From Clostridia bacterium (GTDB taxonomy: Bacteria; Bacillota; Clostridia; Christensenellales; Borkfalkiaceae), in contig JAFQJB010000007.1 in the NCBI GenBank assembly GCA_017397305.1, forward strand, positions 124,001 through 188,000: 64,000 nt of DNA, in the 5' to 3' direction. Below are positions 24,301 through 32,460 of the stretch, piece by piece. Within the stretch, counting starts at the first letter, position 1. Each line of letters begins with the position of its first letter. The notes beneath the pieces were generated by a model, which made no database searches, was not told the DNA's origin, and was given only the letters and a program-made list of their open reading frames with translations. The position numbers and the translations under genes are program-made.

Positions 24301-26011
24301 ATTTTGCGGGCTTCATGCCCTTTATGTTTATTATGCCTTCAAAAACTTCTTTTGCGTAAGGCGCGGCAACGGTCGAGCCGTAATATTGCCCCACGGGCTC
24401 GTCAATTATTACAAGTGCTAGGTATTTTGGTTGATTTGCGGGAAAATACCCCACGAAAGAAGATACGTATTTGCCAGAAGCAATAATTCCGTTTTGGTAT
24501 TTTTGTGCAGTTCCTGTCTTTCCCGCCACTCTATACCCTTCTATATATGCATTCTTGCCCGAACCTTCCGACACTACTTGCTCTAACATTTGGTTTAATA
24601 TTTGTGAGGCTTTTTGACTTATTACCCTGTTTTTTAGGTTGGGTTGAATTTTTTGAGCCACGTAGCCGTTGTTATCGTAAATTTCTTCAACCAAATAGGG
24701 TGAATAATAATATCCACCATTGATTGCGGCAGCCGTTGCACAAGCAAGTTGAAGCCCCGTGCACGCAATTGTTTGACCGAAGGCAATTCTTGCTAAATCG
24801 ACGTTTTGAACCGAACTTTTTGGAAGCACCATGCCTTGCGATTCCCCACTAAAATCTAGTCCCGTTACACTGCCGTAATTAAACCGCTCGATATAATCGT
24901 ACATAGTATCTTTACCAAGCGACATTGCAATATCCACAAAAATCGGGTTACAACTGTTGTTTAGTCCACCTTGCAAGGTTAAGCATGCATGCTTTCCGTT
25001 CTTATGGTCGCTCCAACACTTCACTTTTTGCCCGTCGATATATCTATACCTTGATGACGAATATATATGCTCTATTGAATATGCGTTTGGGTTTTTATTT
25101 AGATACTCTTCAATATTTGCCGCCGCAGTAAGCACCTTAAAAGTCGAACCGGGCTCGTAAATATCACTGACAAGTCCGTTGCGGGAAAGTTTATTTAAGG
25201 CTGATAAATCGTCCCTTGGAATATCGTTTAAGTTGAGCGACGGTTTGTTGCAAAGTGCCTTTACCGCGCCACTACGGGGGTCAATCACTATCATTTGCGC
25301 CGATTTTGCTTGGTGTATTTCCATCGCTTTATCCATAGCACTTTCGCATAACTGCTGTACGTCATAGTCGATTGTAAGTTTTACGTTAAGCCCGTCGGTT
25401 GCGGGGATATAACTTGCGTTTCCATCGCCAATCTCCACGCCAACAATGTCCGTTTCGTAAAGAATTTCACCATTTATGCCCGACAAGTATTTATCGTAGT
25501 AGAGTTCTAACCCCGACTGACCTTTGCCGTCGGTTGAGGTAAAACCGAGTACTGTTGAGAGCAACTCGTTATAAGGATAAACCCTAGAGTTATCTCTAGA
25601 ATAATAAACACCGCTAAAATTTTGGTCTAGTAGGTTTGCAATTTGCTCTTTTTTAACCTGCTTTTTTATTGTAACTTCGCTTGATACCGTGGTGGTCAAT
25701 CGGTCTAGTACCTTTTGATATTCGATATCAAGACACGTTGACAAGGCATTTGCAAGTTTTTCAACGTCTTTTACCGCGCGTTTTCTAACAAATACGGTAT
25801 AAGTGTCGGCATTGCCAGATAGCACTACGCCGTTGGTATCAACTATCTTTCCCCTTTGGGCGACGATAGGAATTTCTCTCGTCCACTGGTCTATTGCTTT
25901 TTCTTGCAAGTCCTCTCCCCAAACCACTTGAACGTAAAAAATTCTACCAACTAAAAACAAAAATAAAAAGGTTATTGCAATAATAATTGCTAATAACCTC
26001 TTTCGTAACAC
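24299..26011 (-). CDS. ftsI: Penicillin-binding protein FtsI/PBP2 (septal transpeptidase)
   Basis: 570 residues. N-terminal membrane anchor (residues 3-25), dimerisation domain, and transpeptidase domain with all three motifs: SxxK in EPGSTFKVLTA, SxN in LNNSCNPIF and KTG in VAGKTGTAQKY. No PASTA domains, so it is not an SpoVD-like form. It cross-links septal peptidoglycan with FtsW. Start uncertain: the first usual start codon is GTG at 26011, without a ribosome binding site. A good AAGGAG (26045-26050) lies 6 bases before an in-frame ATT (26038), which would add nine residues. It follows the ftsL-like gene and is the last gene before the insertion in the dcw cluster. Confidence 0.93.
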   Translation of the reverse strand: MLRKRLLAIIIAITFLFLFLVGRIFYVQVVWGEDLQEKAIDQWTREIPIVAQRGKIVDTNGVVLSGNADTYTVFVRKRAVKDVEKLANALSTCLDIEYQKVLDRLTTTVSSEVTIKKQVKKEQIANLLDQNFSGVYYSRDNSRVYPYNELLSTVLGFTSTDGKGQSGLELYYDKYLSGINGEILYETDIVGVEIGDGNASYIPATDGLNVKLTIDYDVQQLCESAMDKAMEIHQAKSAQMIVIDPRSGAVKALCNKPSLNLNDIPRDDLSALNKLSRNGLVSDIYEPGSTFKVLTAAANIEEYLNKNPNAYSIEHIYSSSRYRYIDGQKVKCWSDHKNGKHACLTLQGGLNNSCNPIFVDIAMSLGKDTMYDYIERFNYGSVTGLDFSGESQGMVLPKSSVQNVDLARIAFGQTIACTGLQLACATAAAINGGYYYSPYLVEEIYDNNGYVAQKIQPNLKNRVISQKASQILNQMLEQVVSEGSGKNAYIEGYRVAGKTGTAQKYQNGIIASGKYVSSFVGYFPANQPKYLALVIIDEPVGQYYGSTVAAPYAKEVFEGIINIKGMKPAK

Positions 26012-26090
26012 TGATATTGAAAAATCTTCTTTAATAATCGTCTTCTCCTTTATTGGTCTACTTAAACATATTCCAATAAATCAAAGATAA

Positions 26091-26693
26091 TTACCTTTTT
26101 TCCATACCCAATTCAACTGCTCTATCGTCAATGTATTCTTCAGAAGAAATCCTGTCGATGTCCATTTGCACTTGTGAGTACGTTTGCATTGCATCGCTAA
26201 GTTCTTGCGCTTTTAATTCATTTTGGTTTGAAAGGTTAGAAAGAACTCCACTATTGAGCACGATAAGTGCCATAACAACTGCTACAATCAAAGAGTAAAG
26301 AACTACTACCACCCTACCTTTGTTGTTGAGGCGATAGGTTTGCTCTTCATTTTGTTTTGCCATATTCATTTCTTCCCTAATGCTATCGATGTCCTCACCG
26401 AATTGCATTGTGGTGGAAGTGGGGCGAATATCATCTTCGGAAACGTTTGAAACAACGTTTTCAACGGCAATGCTTTCCTTTACGGCTTCCTCTTGCATTT
26501 GTTCTGCATATCTGTCGTAATTGAGCAATTTCTCCAAATTCTTATGCATTTCAATAGCGGCGCTGTTGTCCACTGCGGGCTTTGCGCTATTAATTTCTTC
26601 ATAAGTTTCAGGTCTTTCTAAAACTTGTACACTTGCATTACTGCTAGTGGTTGCATAATTCGAACTTTCGTTTGAACGTCTTGCTGTAAGCAT
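26091..26693 (-). CDS. ftsL: FtsL/DivIC-like division protein with long cytoplasmic N-terminus
   Basis: 200 residues. The position between rsmH and ftsI, a single membrane helix (about 128-148), and a following short coiled coil with YIDDRAVELGMEKR at the end (as in FtsL, where LGM-like motifs follow the coil) support FtsL. The first 125 residues are Ser/Glu/Asn-rich, low in hydrophobics and probably disordered; typical FtsL has only 20-60 there. GGGGAAC lies 6 bases before the ATG. Confidence 0.8.
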   Translation of the reverse strand: MLTARRSNESSNYATTSSNASVQVLERPETYEEINSAKPAVDNSAAIEMHKNLEKLLNYDRYAEQMQEEAVKESIAVENVVSNVSEDDIRPTSTTMQFGEDIDSIREEMNMAKQNEEQTYRLNNKGRVVVVLYSLIVAVVMALIVLNSGVLSNLSNQNELKAQELSDAMQTYSQVQMDIDRISSEEYIDDRAVELGMEKR

Positions 26694-26714
26694 TTTTTGT
26701 TCCCCTTTTTTTTA

Positions 26715-27653
26715 TTAAATCTTTTCAGCGACCCTAAGTTTTGCACTTTTGGACCTGCTGTTAATTGCTAATTCTTCTTGGCTTGCGGTTATTGGATGTT
26801 TTGTGATAATTTCAACCTCTTTTTTCTTTCCGCACACGCATATGGGCAAGCTCTTGTCACATATGCAATCGCACTCTAGTTCCTTAAAAGCCCTTTTAAC
26901 GATTCTATCTTCAAGCGAATGGAAGGTTAAAATCGCTATCCTACCGCCTTTTTTAAGTGCCCTTGCCATTGAGAGCACTGCTTCGTATAACCCGTCCAAC
27001 TCTCCGTTAACCTCAATTCTTATTGCTTGAAAGGTTCTTTTTGCGGGGTGACCGTCGTGCTGGAATTTTTTAGGTATACTCTTTTCAATTATCTCGATAA
27101 GCTCTCCAACCGTTTCTATTTGCTTATTATTTCTTGTCTTTACTATGTTGGACGCGATTGATGAGGCAAATCTTTCTTCGCCGTAATCGGCTAATATTCT
27201 TTTTAATTCTCTTTCGCTATATTCGTTTACCACTTTTTGAGCGGTTAACGGATTTTCGCGATTCATACGCATATCGAGTTTGACGCCACTTGCAAGATAC
27301 GAAAAGCCCCTTTCCCTATCGTCAAGTTGAAAACTTGAAACGCCAAGGTCTAACATTATTCCGTCAAAACCGTCAATACCTAGATTTTCTTTGATTTCAC
27401 TAAAGTTTTTGAAGTTATCGTTAACAAAAGTAAAACGTCCTTCATATTCTTTAAGCTTTTCACTTGCTCGCCCTATCGCATAGGTATCAAGGTCGGTTGC
27501 AACCAGCCTTCCGCTTGGCGAACTTTTTTTAAGTATTTCACCCGAGTGACCGCCTCCGCCAAGTGTTCCGTCGAAATAAATTCCTCCGTCCTTGACTTTA
27601 AGCGCCTCGATACACTCACCGAGCATTACGGGAAAGTGTTTAAGTTCAGTCAT
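26715..27653 (-). CDS. rsmH: 16S rRNA (cytosine1402-N4)-methyltransferase RsmH
   Basis: 312 residues, normal length. Starts HFPVMLGECIEAL; SAM motif YFDGTLGGGGHSGEIL, FDGIMLDLGVSSFQLDDRERGFSY, and the C-terminal GGRIAILTFHSLEDRIVKRAFKE. It methylates C1402 of 16S rRNA in the P site. The start overlaps the mraZ end by 8 bases and has no clear ribosome binding site, so translation is probably coupled. Part of the mraZ operon. Confidence 0.97.
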   Translation of the reverse strand: MTELKHFPVMLGECIEALKVKDGGIYFDGTLGGGGHSGEILKKSSPSGRLVATDLDTYAIGRASEKLKEYEGRFTFVNDNFKNFSEIKENLGIDGFDGIMLDLGVSSFQLDDRERGFSYLASGVKLDMRMNRENPLTAQKVVNEYSERELKRILADYGEERFASSIASNIVKTRNNKQIETVGELIEIIEKSIPKKFQHDGHPAKRTFQAIRIEVNGELDGLYEAVLSMARALKKGGRIAILTFHSLEDRIVKRAFKELECDCICDKSLPICVCGKKKEVEIITKHPITASQEELAINSRSKSAKLRVAEKI

Positions 27654-28077
27654 TTTTATTCAACTCGTCAAATGCATCGGCAAGGTTTGAAAAATCAACG
27701 TCGCTGAAGTATTCGTTCCAAACTTCTTCCGCCCAAATCTCAACGCAGTTAGGTCCTTTGAACACAACGACGTTTTTTACGATTTTTGCAATGTTTCTAA
27801 GATTTTCGGGGATAAGGATTCTGCCTTGCTTGTCCTCTTCCGCGTCCCAACTATTATGGAGTATGTAACGCGCTGCTTTTAATTGACTTTCTTTGAAAGG
27901 GTTAATATTGTTAAGTTTTTGGCGAATGGCGTTGGTTTGTTCTTCAGTGTAAACGTAAAGACAACCACCCGAACCTAACATGACCGAATAATTCGGGCCA
28001 AGTTCTTCGCGTAGTTTTGCCGGTATTCTCATTCTGTTTTTGGCATCGAGTTGATGCATGTACGTTCTACCGGACAT
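27646..28077 (-). CDS. mraZ: Transcriptional regulator MraZ
   Basis: 143 residues with two SpoVT/AbrB-like MraZ repeats (MHQLDAKNRMRIPAKLREELG and DKQGRILIPENLRNIA). In other bacteria MraZ rings bind short G-rich direct repeats upstream of mraZ and control the dcw operon. Here GTGGTCA-type repeats overlap and precede the promoter, so autoregulation is very likely. A GGAGGGG lies 14 bases before the ATG, slightly far. First gene of the cluster. Confidence 0.95.
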   Translation of the reverse strand: MSGRTYMHQLDAKNRMRIPAKLREELGPNYSVMLGSGGCLYVYTEEQTNAIRQKLNNINPFKESQLKAARYILHNSWDAEEDKQGRILIPENLRNIAKIVKNVVVFKGPNCVEIWAEEVWNEYFSDVDFSNLADAFDELNKND

Positions 28078-28113
28078 AACTATACTATACCCCTCCTTTT
28101 TTATTACAGCGAT

Positions 28114-28142
28114 ATTATAACACTATTTTTGACCACCGTCAA
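28114..28142 (-). promoter_or_regulatory. mraZ promoter
   Basis: TTGACG (28137-28142), 17-base spacer, TATAAT (28114-28119) on the minus strand. Transcript start near 28107, 30 bases before the ATG. Confidence 0.9.
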
Positions 28143-28208
28143 CCCTTTTTTAGAAAAAAATGACCACTTTTTGAAAATTTTTTTAACTTTTTTTCCACCA
28201 CTGACCAC
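28130..28208 (-). promoter_or_regulatory. MraZ operator repeats
   Basis: Minus-strand GTGGTCA occurs three times (28130-28136, 28161-28167, 28202-28208), with a related GTGGTGG at 28195-28201. The first lies in the promoter spacer. The spacings of 31 and 41 bp are close to whole helical turns. The distal pair lies inside the end of murI. Confidence 0.78.
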
Positions 28209-28932
28209 TACTGACATAAAATTTTTGGTTAAATTGAGCGTTTTTACCGATAAATAAAACATTATTTCGCAAGTATTTTACTGACGATTTTGCGTTTTTA
28301 TAATTGTTTTGAACAAATTTTGCGGTAAAATCATTGCCAGACGTAACGAATCGGGGTCGAAAGTGGTCAAGAATTTTATTTTTTACAAATTCGTAGTGTG
28401 TACACCCCAAAATCAAGTGGTCATAGTGCCCCTTTTTGTCGCAAAAATTTCCTATCGAATTTTCATATAAATTTTTCTTTAAATTCACGCGGTCAAGCGA
28501 GAAGGCATTTTTCTCTATGTCGGTTGCAAGATAAGTTGGCGCAACCACGTCTACTCCATTTATCCCTAAAAATCTTTCCCTCGTTTTTGCCGTGCATAAT
28601 AGCAAGGTTTTTCCGCCCGATAAAATAGCACGCTCTATAGGTGGAAACACCCCGAACGTATCTAAAGAAGAATATTCGGTGATTTCCCTAATAAAGTTTG
28701 CACTCAAGGTGTTGCACCCTAAAACCAATGATTTTACCTCGTAACCCTTTACGTAGTCCACGTTCTTTAGGGCAAGGCTTAAAAGTTCGCGCTCACTTTT
28801 GTTACCATAGGGCGCGTTATCGTTATCGCCGAAGTATATAAAATTTTGGTTCGGGAGCAAATCGACAAGTCTATGTAGTAGTGAAATCCCACCGATTCCG
28901 CTGTCTAAAACCGCAATATATCCGCTAGTCAT
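28183..28932 (-). CDS. murI: Glutamate racemase MurI
   Basis: 249 residues. Makes D-glutamate for MurD. Motifs: VLDSGIGGISLL with catalytic-acid Asp, NAPYGNKS, first Cys in LGCNTLSANF (usually CNTASA) and second Cys in LILGCTHYEF. Its last residues (SSGQWWKKS) are encoded by the MraZ operator repeats. No ribosome binding site precedes the ATG; a TACAAT box lies 5 bases upstream of it, so the message may be leaderless. It sits directly upstream of mraZ, bringing D-Glu supply next to the dcw operon. Confidence 0.94.
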   Translation of the reverse strand: MTSGYIAVLDSGIGGISLLHRLVDLLPNQNFIYFGDNDNAPYGNKSERELLSLALKNVDYVKGYEVKSLVLGCNTLSANFIREITEYSSLDTFGVFPPIERAILSGGKTLLLCTAKTRERFLGINGVDVVAPTYLATDIEKNAFSLDRVNLKKNLYENSIGNFCDKKGHYDHLILGCTHYEFVKNKILDHFRPRFVTSGNDFTAKFVQNNYKNAKSSVKYLRNNVLFIGKNAQFNQKFYVSSGQWWKKS

Positions 28933-29005
28933 ATTAGATTGTATGAAAATTTATCGAAAAATAGTGAAAATAAAATTAAAAACAAAGATTTTAACGTAAA
29001 TGTAG

Positions 29006-29034
29006 TTGCTTTTAGTTTTAATTTGTGCTAAAAT
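29006..29034 (+). promoter_or_regulatory. Promoter of rpsT
   Basis: TTGCTT (29006-29011), 17-base spacer, TAAAAT (29029-29034); transcript start near 29041, with AAGGAG in the short leader. Confidence 0.75.
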
Positions 29035-29073
29035 TATTAGCGATATTAAAAGAAACTAAGGAGTGCATATAAA

Positions 29074-29463
29074 ATGCCAAATATTAAATCTGCTAAGAAA
29101 AGAGTTTTAGTAAACGACAAGAAGACCGAACAAAACAAGGCTATCCGTTCGGCAGTTAAAACCGAAATGAAGAAAATTGACGCTCTTCTTAAGGAAAACA
29201 AGTTGGAAGAAGCAAAGGCTGCTCTCTCTGTTGCTTTCTCTGCAATCGATTCAGCTTGCTCAAAGAACATTTACCACGCAAACAATGCTTCTAACAAGAA
29301 AGCTAAGCTTGCTAAAAAGGTTGATGCTGCTATCAAAGCAACCGCTGTTGAAGAAGTTGTTGCTCCCGTAGAAGAAGCACCTGTTGTTGAAGCACCTGCT
29401 GAAGAACCTGTTAAGAAGACCACTACTAGAAAGCCCAGAGCAAAAAAGGCTGACGCAGAATAA
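29074..29463 (+). CDS. rpsT: 30S ribosomal protein S20 with C-terminal extension
   Basis: 129 residues; residues 1-88 are a normal S20 (MPNIKSAKKRVLVNDKKTEQ, NIYHANNASNKKAKLAKKV). The last 40 residues are a Val/Glu/Pro-rich stretch ending in a basic KTTTRKPRAKKADAE tail, not part of the standard protein. S20 binds 16S rRNA early in 30S assembly. AAGGAGTG is 9 bases before the ATG. Single-gene transcript with its own promoter and terminator. Confidence 0.95.
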   Translation: MPNIKSAKKRVLVNDKKTEQNKAIRSAVKTEMKKIDALLKENKLEEAKAALSVAFSAIDSACSKNIYHANNASNKKAKLAKKVDAAIKATAVEEVVAPVEEAPVVEAPAEEPVKKTTTRKPRAKKADAE

Positions 29464-29480
29464 TTTATCTTTAAAAAATT

Positions 29481-29507
29481 AAGGCTCTTAAAAAAGAGCC
29501 TTTTTTT
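29481..29507 (+). terminator. Terminator of rpsT
   Basis: AAGGCTCTT / AAGAGCCTT, then a T run to 29507. Confidence 0.9.
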
Positions 29508-29522
29508 CGTGTATTAATTAAG

Positions 29523-29552
29523 AAAGCACTTACCTATCGGCAAGTGCTTTTG
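29523..29552. terminator. Probable terminator of lgt
   Basis: AAAGCACTT / AAGTGCTTT enclosing a 10-base loop that can extend the stem. It lies just beyond the lgt stop; the minus-side tail (CTTAATTAA) is only moderately T-rich. Confidence 0.6.
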
Positions 29553-29555
29553 TTT

Positions 29556-30386
29556 TTAAGATTGTTTTTCTTCTGCTTGTTTCGGCTTTTGAAAGAGCGG
29601 TATTTTTTTGCACACATAAATAATTATCATTACTATACCTATTATCAAAAATAGTATAGACATCCATTGCGACGGCGAAAGAGAAAGGAAAAAACCACCC
29701 CTTTCGTCAGTACGGAAAAATTCTATAATCATTCTCCATACGCCATAAGAAATTAGGTATATGGGCAAAATTATATTGCAACCCTTAAAGTACAATATCG
29801 ATAACACCGCAAATAGTAAGAATAAGAACAATGCTTCGTATAGTTGCGTGGGCACGTAATACCCCCAGCCATCAGTTGTGCCTTCCATATAAATTCCGCC
29901 AAACACGTAATCTTCACCAAGATAAGCACCGTGACAGCAACCAGCCATCAAGCACCCTACTCTACCGAATGCGTGCGCAATAACAATACAAATGGGTGCA
30001 ACAGCTAGCAATTCGTTAAGGTGTTTTTTGTGCAAGTTCTTTTTCTTGCCCTTAAACACAAACCTTGCAAGCGAAAAATATGCTATTAGAAAGATTGCTG
30101 CTCCGCCGATAAATCCGCCCATTGCTGTGATTCCCGCACCGACAAAACTGAAGTGCTTAAAGCCACTATCTACCCAGTCGTATACGGCTTGGAAAAACTT
30201 TGCCGATAAAAACCCGAATGCGATTGCAAATATTCCTATAAAAAAGATGTAATCTTGCAATTGTTGGGGTATGCCTCTCTTTTTGGAATAAAGAAATAAA
30301 ACGGCAATGCACGATAAAACGCCAACCGCAATGCATATTCCGTATGGATAAACGTCGATTTTTTTAAATAAAGAATTTGGTGCCAT
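29556..30386 (-). CDS. lgt: Prolipoprotein diacylglyceryl transferase Lgt
   Basis: 276 residues from the chosen start. Seven membrane helices expected. Lgt signature HAFGRVGCLMAGCCHGAYLG (near residue 135) with the essential Arg and the GCC motif, plus the C-terminal RMIIEFFRTDERG. Transfers diacylglycerol from phosphatidylglycerol to lipobox cysteines; substrates in this window include the lipoproteins at 31186 and PotD. The start at 30386 has TAAGGT ahead of it; the ATG 57 bases upstream has none. Confidence 0.95.
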   Translation of the reverse strand: MAPNSLFKKIDVYPYGICIAVGVLSCIAVLFLYSKKRGIPQQLQDYIFFIGIFAIAFGFLSAKFFQAVYDWVDSGFKHFSFVGAGITAMGGFIGGAAIFLIAYFSLARFVFKGKKKNLHKKHLNELLAVAPICIVIAHAFGRVGCLMAGCCHGAYLGEDYVFGGIYMEGTTDGWGYYVPTQLYEALFLFLLFAVLSILYFKGCNIILPIYLISYGVWRMIIEFFRTDERGGFFLSLSPSQWMSILFLIIGIVMIIIYVCKKIPLFQKPKQAEEKQS

Positions 30387-30527
30387 AATTTTTACCTTAA
30401 GTTTATTATACAACCACGTTAAAAAAAAGTCAATCGTATACATTTATATATATAAATATGATTGAGGCTTAAAATTTCAAAAAAATCTAAAATTCTACGG
30501 CTCGTGGGATAAACTTTTTAAATTTTT

Positions 30528-30537
30528 TTGGTATAAT
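30528..30537 (+). promoter_or_regulatory. Extended -10 promoter of the second XRE gene
   Basis: TTGGTATAAT gives a TGn-TATAAT extended -10 at 30529-30537; no good -35 was found. A TAGGAGGG ribosome binding site follows. Confidence 0.65.
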
Positions 30538-30556
30538 ACGTATAGGAGGGAAACAT

Positions 30557-31153
30557 ATGGACCAAAAAAAGACGGGTAAATTTATTCAAACTTTAAGAAA
30601 AGAAAAAAACCTTACCCAAAAAGAACTTGCCGACAAGTTGCTTATCACTGATAAAACCGTTTCTAAATGGGAAACGGGTAAAGGTCTTCCCGAAGTTAGT
30701 TTAATGCTCCCCCTTTGCGAGATATTAGGTATAAGCGTTAACGAACTTTTGACGGGTGAAAAACTTGACCAAGCCCAATACGTAAATAAGGCGGAAGAAA
30801 ATATTTTAGGACTTGTAAAGGAGGGCAAAAAGAGATTTATTCTGTTCAACATGTCTGCGATTGTAATTGTGATTTACACTCTCGCACTAATGCTTGTCGC
30901 CGCCTTTGTGCCTATGCAAGATTGGATGAGAATTTTGATTATTGCCCTTGCACTCGTTCTTCTCATTCCCAGCATTATTTTGTTGTGCTATTTTGATAGA
31001 GAATCGGGAACGTTTGAATGTAAACACTGTGGGCACCGCTTCACCCCAACTTTTAAGGCGTATATAATGGGTGCACACACGATAACAAAGCGAAAATTAA
31101 GATGTCCCAACTGCCACAAAAAAAGCTGGTGCATTAAAAGAATGTATAAATAG
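30557..31153 (+). CDS. XRE-family regulator with two membrane helices and a zinc ribbon
   Basis: 198 residues. N-terminal helix-turn-helix (residues 6-62: NLTQKELADKL, TDKTVSKWETGKGLPEVS), hydrophobic helices at about 96-117 and 123-146, then a zinc-ribbon tail with CKHCGHRF and RCPNCHKKSWC. Such membrane-tethered regulators are common in Clostridia; the ribbon may sense metal or bind nucleic acid. Targets unknown. AGGAGGG lies 6 bases before the ATG. Confidence 0.88.
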   Translation: MDQKKTGKFIQTLRKEKNLTQKELADKLLITDKTVSKWETGKGLPEVSLMLPLCEILGISVNELLTGEKLDQAQYVNKAEENILGLVKEGKKRFILFNMSAIVIVIYTLALMLVAAFVPMQDWMRILIIALALVLLIPSIILLCYFDRESGTFECKHCGHRFTPTFKAYIMGAHTITKRKLRCPNCHKKSWCIKRMYK

Positions 31154-31180
31154 AAAAAGGCACGAAATCGTGCCTTTTTG
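31154..31180. terminator. Bidirectional terminator between the XRE gene and the lipoprotein gene
   Basis: AAAAAGGCACGA / TCGTGCCTTTTT, T-rich on both sides. The arms resemble those of the terminators at 32568 and 45319. Confidence 0.88.
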
Positions 31181-31185
31181 TTTTA

Positions 31186-32289
31186 CTAAATAGTCGCCTC
31201 AACTTGAATTTCAAAATTAAGTAAATCTATAGTAACCTTGTAAGTTCCCGCTTGCTTAAAATAATAACTATCACCATATTTTGAAAATAAATTTGCTTCT
31301 TTAAGCGACAAATTATAAGTTCTATATTTTGCCGAGTAAAAATTGGGCAATCTTTGGTTTTTTTCTGCCGTTAACTCCATTGTAAAAAGATAGGGTGTTT
31401 GTTCACTCACCTTATTTAAATCAATAAAGTCTTCGCCATTATAATGCACGCAAGTATAAGTTGCGGTTTCGGGGTTTAATAGTTCAAAACGGACAACGTA
31501 CGTCTTTCTATTGACATAAATATTATAGTTTCCACCAACGTTTACAGTAATAAACAACCCTTTCCCCGAAGCATATTTATTTTCAATCGACGGGTCTAGA
31601 GTTACTTTATAGTGGCTTGTATGAATATTACTATAAAAACTTACTGTCGTGTTTACTCCAACCGCAAAGTCATTGATGACAAACTCTTCACTATTTGCGG
31701 GATTTACACTCATTTCCACCCATTTTGTTGCCTCGTTATATATGCTACAATTTTTAATGGTGTAATAAACGGGTGTGGTTATCTCCGCCTTAAACTCCAA
31801 ACCAAATTTAAGCGTTTCCACGTCGAACGTAAGTTTATATATGCCTGACTTTATGATATTTATTTGTATATCATAGCCGTCCTCTTTTTCTTCTTCAGCA
31901 TATTGATTGTTTTCGGCATTTTCAAGCGAAGCATATATATCCTTATAGTCACCAGTTATCATATAAATATAATCGTCTTCGTAAAAGTACAAGTTGTCAT
32001 AGACCCATTTGTTGCCGTCAATAGAAAAATACTCCATTATCATATACGAGCCGTTTATACTTACACACAAGTAAAGTTCTTTAGAGGTATAATACGTGGT
32101 GCCCTCTTCAGCAATAAAGTGCTCGGTTTTAACGTCTTCGGGCGCAACAATCTCAACGTCGTCGTTATAATTTGTTTGGGTTGAATTTCCTGTTCCCGTG
32201 GAACCGCCCTCACCTAGACAACCTAAAAGCGAAATTGAACCGATAACAACCATCAAGGTTAGTAAGAAAGATATTAATTTATTTTTCAT
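31186..32289 (-). CDS. Lipoprotein of unknown function with three repeated beta modules
   Basis: 367 residues. Lipoprotein signal peptide with lipobox SLLGC (Cys about 24), a Gly/Ser/Thr-rich linker, then Tyr- and Asn-rich beta sequence. Three modules each end in a similar strand pair: SGIYKLTFDVETLKFGLEF (about 145-163), GGNYNIYVNRKTYVVRFEL (about 255-273) and AGTYKVTIDLLNFEIQVEA (about 347-365). The pattern aGxYxhxhDxxxxxhxhxh is seen in carbohydrate-binding and SusE-like domains, but ligand binding is not shown. AGGAGG lies 5 bases before the ATG. Confidence 0.85.
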   Translation of the reverse strand: MKNKLISFLLTLMVVIGSISLLGCLGEGGSTGTGNSTQTNYNDDVEIVAPEDVKTEHFIAEEGTTYYTSKELYLCVSINGSYMIMEYFSIDGNKWVYDNLYFYEDDYIYMITGDYKDIYASLENAENNQYAEEEKEDGYDIQINIIKSGIYKLTFDVETLKFGLEFKAEITTPVYYTIKNCSIYNEATKWVEMSVNPANSEEFVINDFAVGVNTTVSFYSNIHTSHYKVTLDPSIENKYASGKGLFITVNVGGNYNIYVNRKTYVVRFELLNPETATYTCVHYNGEDFIDLNKVSEQTPYLFTMELTAEKNQRLPNFYSAKYRTYNLSLKEANLFSKYGDSYYFKQAGTYKVTIDLLNFEIQVEATI

Positions 32290-32319
32290 ACCTACCTCCT
32301 ATATTTTACTTCTATATTA

Positions 32320-32347
32320 ATTTTATCACAAAAAACAAAAATTGCAA
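32320..32347 (-). promoter_or_regulatory. Promoter of the lipoprotein gene
   Basis: TTGCAA (32342-32347), 16-base spacer, TAAAAT (32320-32325) on the minus strand. Confidence 0.6.
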
Positions 32348-32427
32348 TACCTTAATAACAATTCTCTATCCGCTCGTATGATAGTTACCAAAAGCAACAT
32401 TATAGTCAAATTTTGCAAATTTGACGT

Positions 32428-32460
32428 AAAAAAGCGACAAGATTTTCTTGTCGCTTTTTT
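32428..32460 (-). terminator. Terminator after the duplicated tRNA-Leu tail
   Basis: A 15-bp stem AAAAAAGCGACAAGA / TCTTGTCGCTTTTTT begins at the CCA end of the tail copy. A further inverted repeat (GTCAAATT / AATTTGAC, 32405-32425) lies beyond it. Nothing else is seen in 32348-32605. Confidence 0.85.

Noticed and set aside
28130-28208. Short spaced repeats as a CRISPR remnant.
   Set aside because: The units are only 7 bp, at operator spacing, and sit in the mraZ promoter.
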